A stretch of DNA of 18,624 nt, taken from an uncultured Carnobacterium sp. GTDB lineage: Bacteria > Bacillota > Bacilli > Lactobacillales > Aerococcaceae. The notes beneath the pieces were generated by a model that did not search any database, was not told where the DNA came from, and saw only the letters and a program-made list of their open reading frames with translations. Where the stretch lies: positions 1 to 18,624 of the forward strand of contig CAJPNA010000008.1 in NCBI GenBank assembly GCA_905371865.1. The letters are read 5' to 3'. Within the stretch, counting starts at the first letter, position 1. Every line of letters starts with the position of its first letter. The position numbers and the translations under genes are program-made. Shown here one piece after another: positions 14,886-18,624 of the stretch.

Positions 14886-16202
14886 TTATACTACAAATAG
14901 TCTTTCTAAATCTTCGTTACTAAACGCTTGGCCTTCTGGTTCGTTCACACGTTCAATCGTTGCTCCTAAAGCACGCAATTTTTCATGGAATTCAAAGTAT
15001 CCACGGTCTAAGAACTGTAATTCTGTGACTCTTGTATATCCTTTAGCGACCATACCCGCAATAATTAATGCCGCCGCTGCACGTAAGTCCGTTGCTTTTA
15101 CTTCTGCACCAGACAAAACTGAAGCACCCGTCATTACAGCTGTGTGAGAATCAATTCGGAATTGAGCTCCCATACGACGCATTTCTTCTAAATGATTGAA
15201 ACGGTTCTCAAAAACTGTTTCCGTCATCGTACTGGTTCCTATTGCTAGTAATTGAGCAATCGTCATTTGCGCTTGCATATCGGTAGGAAATCCTGGATAA
15301 GGTAATGTTTTAACATCGATTGGTTTTAATGAATCTGGACCAATCACACGAACCCCCTCTTCCTCTTCGATAAATTGAACACCCATTTCACCTAACTTAG
15401 AAATTAATGGCTGATTATGCTCTGCAATTGCATCTTCAATAAACACATTGCCTTTCGTTACTGCTGCTGCGACCATGAAAGTTCCTGCTTCAATACGGTC
15501 AGGGATAATAGAATGGATAGTTCCATCTAAACGTTCTACCCCTTCAATACGCATACTTTCTGTCCCTGCTCCCACAATTCTAGCACCCATTTTATTTAAA
15601 ACATTTGCTAAGTCCACGATTTCTGGCTCACGAGCTACGTTTTCTAAGTGAGTAGTTCCTTTTGCCAACGTTGCTGCCATCATGATATTTTGAGTAGCAC
15701 CTACTGATGGAAAATCTAGGTAAATACGAGCCCCATGTAATTCTTCCGCGTGCGCTTCAATATATCCCTCTGTTTGAACGATGGTTGCTCCCATCGCTTC
15801 GAACCCTTTTAGGTGAAGGTCGATTGGACGACTACCGATGGCACATCCACCTGGCATCGCCACACGCGCATGTCCAAAACGAGCTAATAGTGGACCCATC
15901 ACAACGATTGACGCGCGCATTTTACTTACATATTCAAAAGCAGCAGTCGTTGTAATATCTTTTGTAGCATTCAACGTAATCGCTTTTTCTTCTTCATCAA
16001 ATGTGCTTAATACGTTTATGCTTCCTAATACGTTTAACATCATATGTACATCTGATAAATTAGGCACGTTTGTTAAATGTGTTACGCCCTTTTCTGCTAA
16101 AATACTCGCTGCTAAAATCGGTAATACCGCATTTTTAGCTCCTTCAACTTTTACTGTCCCTTGAAGACGTGTATCGCCACCGCGAACGATCATCTTTTCC
16201 AT
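14886..16202 (-). CDS. murA: UDP-N-acetylglucosamine 1-carboxyvinyltransferase MurA
   Basis: This cytoplasmic enzyme transfers enolpyruvate from phosphoenolpyruvate to UDP-GlcNAc, the first committed step of peptidoglycan synthesis. The protein is 438 residues. GAKNAVLP with K23-N24 binds substrate, and the catalytic cysteine C120 is in PGGCAIGSRP, so it should be fosfomycin-sensitive as is usual. The start chosen is the ATG at 16200-16202 with CGGAGG upstream; the frame runs 36 codons further into the DUF1146 gene but those codons are not family sequence. Firmicutes often carry two MurA paralogues. The position just behind a DUF1146 gene matches the murAA (MurA1) locus of Bacillus. Confidence 0.95.
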   Translation of the reverse strand: MEKMIVRGGDTRLQGTVKVEGAKNAVLPILAASILAEKGVTHLTNVPNLSDVHMMLNVLGSINVLSTFDEEEKAITLNATKDITTTAAFEYVSKMRASIVVMGPLLARFGHARVAMPGGCAIGSRPIDLHLKGFEAMGATIVQTEGYIEAHAEELHGARIYLDFPSVGATQNIMMAATLAKGTTHLENVAREPEIVDLANVLNKMGARIVGAGTESMRIEGVERLDGTIHSIIPDRIEAGTFMVAAAVTKGNVFIEDAIAEHNQPLISKLGEMGVQFIEEEEGVRVIGPDSLKPIDVKTLPYPGFPTDMQAQMTIAQLLAIGTSTMTETVFENRFNHLEEMRRMGAQFRIDSHTAVMTGASVLSGAEVKATDLRAAAALIIAGMVAKGYTRVTELQFLDRGYFEFHEKLRALGATIERVNEPEGQAFSNEDLERLFVV

Positions 16203-16228
16203 GAAAAACCTCCGAAAACTCAATCCAA

Positions 16229-16459
16229 TTACTGTATCACATTTTGAATATACTGATTTAAATAGTCTGATAAATCGAATATGACTTTTGCTATACTTGC
16301 GCCCATCCAAATGGCGATGAGTAAAAAGAGGATTCGTGCTTCTTGTACGCGCCCTTTTTTCAGGATTTTTTCAATTTGAATTCCTTGAAGCGCCCAGTAA
16401 CTCAGTACAATAAAAGCAATAATTAACGTCATTCTAACCATCAATGTTACTTGAATCAT
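16229..16459 (-). CDS. ywzB: DUF1146 membrane protein (YwzB-like)
   Basis: The 76-residue protein has two predicted membrane segments, about residues 6-26 (MTLIIAFIVLSYWALQGI) and 44-62 (ILFLLIAIWMGASIAKVIF). They are joined by the basic loop EKILKKGRVQEAR that marks DUF1146. The ATG at 16457-16459 is chosen because GGGGGA lies about seven bases upstream; the frame runs 17 codons further without one. It lies 26 bases before murA in the same direction, as in the ywzB-murAA neighbourhood of Bacillus, and is probably co-transcribed with murA. Its function is not known. Confidence 0.8.
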   Translation of the reverse strand: MIQVTLMVRMTLIIAFIVLSYWALQGIQIEKILKKGRVQEARILFLLIAIWMGASIAKVIFDLSDYLNQYIQNVIQ

Positions 16460-16481
16460 ACGTATTCCCCCAGTCATATAC

Positions 16482-16550
16482 TGCCTTTCTATACTACCAT
16501 ATTTGACCATTAAAAAAAAGCGGGAGATACTTTTGGCTTTATGCTATACT
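16482..16550. promoter_or_regulatory. Divergent promoter region between ywzB-murA and the yigZ-like gene
   Basis: On the plus strand TATACT (16545-16550) is preceded by TGC, an extended -10 element, 22 bases before the yigZ-like start. On the minus strand TGG-TAGTAT just downstream of TGGTCAAATA may be an extended -10 for the ywzB-murA unit. Neither has a good -35 element. Confidence 0.45.
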
Positions 16551-16571
16551 GAAAGAAAGTGAGGGAAAAGA

Positions 16572-17204
16572 ATGTTAGAAAAATATAAAACAATTAAAGA
16601 AAATGGCGTTCACGAAATCGAAATCAAAGGGTCTCGTTTTATTGCCCATTTTAGCCGTGTAAAAGATGAAGAAGAAGCGTTGGAATTTATTCAAACGATC
16701 AAAAAGGAACATTGGAAAGCCACTCATAACTGCTCTAGTTTTCTCATTGGTGAAAATGACCAAGTACAACGAGCAATGGATGACGGCGAACCTAGCGGAA
16801 CAGCAGGTGTTCCTATGCTAGAAGTGTTGAAGAAAAACGAATTAAAAGACATTGCGGTGGTAGTCACTCGTTACTTTGGTGGCACAAAACTAGGAGCTGG
16901 AGGACTTGTTCGTGCGTATTCTGGGGCGGTAAGTGAGGGGCTTAAAGCTATTGGTGTGGTTGAATGTCGGCTTGAGGAACAACTCTCTCTTACTTTCAAC
17001 TATGCACATGTAGGAAAAGTGGAATATTATTGCCAAACTCAACAGATTCCAATTGTGGATAAAGTCTTTCTAAACGACGTGCAATTTACATGTAGCCTGC
17101 CCGTTCAAGAAGTGGAACACTTTGAAGCAGAAATCATTGAGCTCCTGCAAAACCAAGTCACTTTTGATAGTCTTGGTACAAAATATACCGAATACGAAAT
17201 CTAA
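16572..17204 (+). CDS. yvyE: YigZ/YvyE (IMPACT) family protein
   Basis: The 210-residue protein has an N-terminal UPF0029/IMPACT domain (about 1-130) with the signature DDGEPSGTAGVPML and VVVTRYFGGTKLGAGGLVRAYSGA. A C-terminal DUF1949 ferredoxin-like domain (about 140-205) follows. In eukaryotes IMPACT modulates the Gcn2 stress kinase; the bacterial proteins have no settled function, although a link to ribosomes or nucleic acid has been suggested from structure. The start has GAGGG upstream and an extended -10 promoter. It is a single gene with its own terminator, transcribed away from murA. Confidence 0.92.
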   Translation: MLEKYKTIKENGVHEIEIKGSRFIAHFSRVKDEEEALEFIQTIKKEHWKATHNCSSFLIGENDQVQRAMDDGEPSGTAGVPMLEVLKKNELKDIAVVVTRYFGGTKLGAGGLVRAYSGAVSEGLKAIGVVECRLEEQLSLTFNYAHVGKVEYYCQTQQIPIVDKVFLNDVQFTCSLPVQEVEHFEAEIIELLQNQVTFDSLGTKYTEYEI

Positions 17205-17206
17205 TA

Positions 17207-17239
17207 TAAAAGGCCTATTCGATGTGAATAGGCCTTTTT
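17207..17239 (+). terminator. Terminator behind the yigZ-like gene
   Basis: AAAAGGCCTATTC (17208-17220) pairs with GAATAGGCCTTTT (17226-17238) around GATGT, with a T5 run in the plus direction and A residues on the other side. It begins within a few bases of the stop codon. Confidence 0.9.
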
Positions 17240-17264
17240 GTAGGGTTCTAAAGGGAGTTCAATT

Positions 17265-17441
17265 TCAAAAAATTATCGCACTAGTTGATTGACTTAAACA
17301 AAGCTTTGGTTCTTTGTTTAAGCCGAATCAACTTTGCGTGGGAGCCATATGAACTCATTGAGAAAGGTTTGAGTTCTGGCCTCTCCTTTGACCTACACTA
17401 GAGGAAACGTAAAGAGGGGGCACGGGTTTCCAGACGTTTCC
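17265..17441 (-). ncRNA. Structured non-coding RNA candidate or 3' UTR element
   Basis: No gene fits these bases, which hold four strong inverted repeats. GTTGATT (17284-17290) pairs with AATCAAC (17326-17332). Inside it CTTAAACAAAG (17293-17303) pairs with CTTTGTTTAAG (17312-17322), and CGCA (17277-17280) with TGCG (17335-17338) extends its base. GAACTCA (17351-17357) pairs with TGAGTTC (17370-17376), extended by GGAG with CTCC. GGAAACGT (17403-17410) pairs with ACGTTTCC (17434-17441). Read on the minus strand the region begins directly after the stop codon of the 17442-18521 gene. The last hairpin is followed by ATAATTTTTT, like an intrinsic terminator, so the minus strand is the likelier sense. 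It is not a tRNA, tmRNA, SRP RNA or RNase P RNA by any motif I can see. 6S RNA cannot be excluded by eye. Confidence 0.5.
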
Positions 17442-18521
17442 TTAAAAGAGAAGATTATCAATATCGGTTTGCGACAATAGAAGATCCATTTTCGCTAAAT
17501 TGGAATAACGGTTCATCGTTGGAAGTTCATCCAGTATGACGATATCTGTTCCAAGGCGTTTTAATAATTGATCGATCATATTCGAAAGTCGCATTGCAAA
17601 AGGGCCACTCGTAATAAATCTACGTGGGACTGCCTCCATCATCATGATGATTTCTAATATATAATTTTGAATGGCTTTAGTATCTAAATCTGTTTCTTGT
17701 AAAAAGATGATTTCTCTCTCATCGGCCATCGCTAGCATAAAAGCACCTATTTTATAGAAGCCCATCGCAGCGATTGGAGAAAGTGTCAGTTGAATTTCAT
17801 AGCTACCTGTAAGAATCCCTTGAATCATCTTTTTGGCTCTCAGAAGTGAAAAATCACTAACCACAATGGGTTCAGGATTCACTTGGAAAAATGGCTTGAG
17901 TTCTTCAATCGTATCGAAACTCATCTCTTTACGAGTGATTCCTAGAGACTTTATTTGTTTTGTTTTTTGGTTATATTCTAAAACAGAGTAAAACTCCTCT
18001 TCGGTTTGTCCAAGAACTTTCACCGCTTTTAAAATTTCTTCCCAGTTTCCTTCTTGAAGTAATACTGCAATGATTCGTTGTACAAAAGTAATTTCATACT
18101 TTTTTAAATCGGAAAAAAGATCAAATGGTTCATTAAAGCTCGAGATAATTGGTAATTCTCTAGCCCCTTTCACGGGATACCCTTTTTGCTTTAAGAATTC
18201 CATTTCGCCTTCATCAAATTCACTGCGCTTTACAAACTGAATTTCGATGCCTTTTCGAAACCAAAATGCTTCGGGTTTTTCTTCCCCAACAACCTCATCC
18301 GACATCGAAACAAGTCTTTCAGACAGTCGATATCGAACAAGTTCCTCTTCGTTCTTAAAGAATAATAAGCGAAGATCTTGTGGTTGATTTTTTTCAATTA
18401 AAAAGAAAAACTTAACGGCTCCCGTCTTATTCTGGAAAGCAAAGGCAGCATTTTTGAGTTCTGTTTGCTTTTTTACCTTCTTAAGAAGCAACGGTATCAG
18501 TTGGTACAATTCTTGACTCAT
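17442..18521 (-). CDS. Uncharacterised 359-residue protein
   Basis: I do not recognise this protein with confidence. The start chosen is the ATG at 18519-18521 (AGGGG upstream), because the other candidate ATG at 18551 lies only 4 bases from a -10 element and would be ahead of the transcript start. The N-terminal half (LYQLIPLLLKKVKKQTEL, then AAFAFQNKTGAVKFFFLIEK) is mixed alpha/beta and charged. The C-terminal half has a pattern (RFITSGPFAMRLSNMIDQLL then ILDELPTMNRYSNLAKM) loosely like DUF6930-type domains, in which a small-molecule or partner-binding fold is followed by a helix; this is a weak impression. There is no signal peptide, membrane segment or catalytic motif. It is convergent with the yigZ-like gene and appears to be transcribed alone. 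Confidence 0.8.
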   Translation of the reverse strand: MSQELYQLIPLLLKKVKKQTELKNAAFAFQNKTGAVKFFFLIEKNQPQDLRLLFFKNEEELVRYRLSERLVSMSDEVVGEEKPEAFWFRKGIEIQFVKRSEFDEGEMEFLKQKGYPVKGARELPIISSFNEPFDLFSDLKKYEITFVQRIIAVLLQEGNWEEILKAVKVLGQTEEEFYSVLEYNQKTKQIKSLGITRKEMSFDTIEELKPFFQVNPEPIVVSDFSLLRAKKMIQGILTGSYEIQLTLSPIAAMGFYKIGAFMLAMADEREIIFLQETDLDTKAIQNYILEIIMMMEAVPRRFITSGPFAMRLSNMIDQLLKRLGTDIVILDELPTMNRYSNLAKMDLLLSQTDIDNLLF

Positions 18522-18555
18522 ATACACTACCCCTATCTTTCGTTTATTCATTTTT

Positions 18556-18561
18556 ATTATA
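18556..18561 (-). promoter_or_regulatory. -10 element of the 17442-18521 gene
   Basis: A perfect TATAAT lies on the minus strand 34 bases before the chosen start codon. No good -35 element is visible 16-18 bases upstream. The remaining bases to the window end (18562-18624) are AT-rich and show no gene. Confidence 0.5.
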
Positions 18562-18624
18562 CTACCTTTTACATTTTTTTGATATCGTTTTTATTTTTTA
18601 TTAAAAATATTATATATTTGATGT

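Noticed and set aside
16203..16310. N-terminal extension of MurA
   Set aside because: It overlaps the DUF1146 gene and is not family sequence; CGGAGG precedes the ATG at 16202.
17265..17441. tmRNA, SRP RNA or RNase P RNA
   Set aside because: No tag-coding frame, no tRNA-like end, no SRP tetraloop domain and no RNase P conserved core can be found on either strand.

Overview
The window is low-GC, AT-biased DNA with strong AAGGAGG-type ribosome binding sites and short, tightly packed operons. RNase J2, a YheA/UPF0342 protein, the YhaM-YhaN-YhaO set, an ECF S component resembling ThiT, and a DUF1146-MurA pair all point to a Firmicute of the order Lactobacillales. Carnobacteriaceae or Aerococcaceae-like is my best guess, made from general gene content and not from any search. 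No transposase, integrase, phage gene, rRNA, tRNA or CRISPR array is visible. Almost all genes lie on the minus strand.

Layout in window order. 2-337 (+): the 3' end of a gene cut by the window edge (possibly YolD-like), ending inside a perfect 54-bp palindrome, followed by a second hairpin terminator. 470-796: an array of structured repeat units immediately downstream of cls. 796-4618 (-): rnjB (RNase J2), a ThiT-like S component and cls (cardiolipin synthase). 4844-6739 (-): an rclA-like flavin disulfide reductase and an Rrf2 regulator, with their own promoter and terminator. 6771-12002 (-): operon yhaO-yhaN-yhaM, then a small broken ORF, then hit, closed by a terminator. 12032-12492 (-): yheA with its own promoter and terminator. 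12538-14753 (-): a class A penicillin-binding protein with its own promoter. 14848-16459 (-): DUF1146 (ywzB-like) and murA, closed by a terminator. 16545-17239 (+): yigZ/yvyE-family gene with terminator. 17271-17441: a highly structured non-coding region. 17442-18521 (-): a 359-residue protein I do not recognise.

How the genes work together. The window is mostly housekeeping: envelope synthesis (MurA makes the first committed peptidoglycan intermediate, the class A PBP polymerises and crosslinks glycan, Cls makes cardiolipin); RNA and DNA ends (RNase J2, YhaM, and YhaN/YhaO, an SbcC/SbcD-like pair); oxidant defence (RclA-like reductase with an Rrf2 regulator); and small housekeeping enzymes (HIT hydrolase, YigZ).

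The part least explained by known genes is non-coding. The 470-796 array holds two 97-nt inserts of identical length, each foldable into the same five-helix hairpin. Their helices differ in sequence but keep base pairing (covariation), which is evidence for selection on structure. A third unit keeps only the base of the hairpin. A second structured region, 17271-17441, also starts directly after a stop codon and ends on the minus strand in a hairpin plus T-run. I do not recognise either as a named RNA family.
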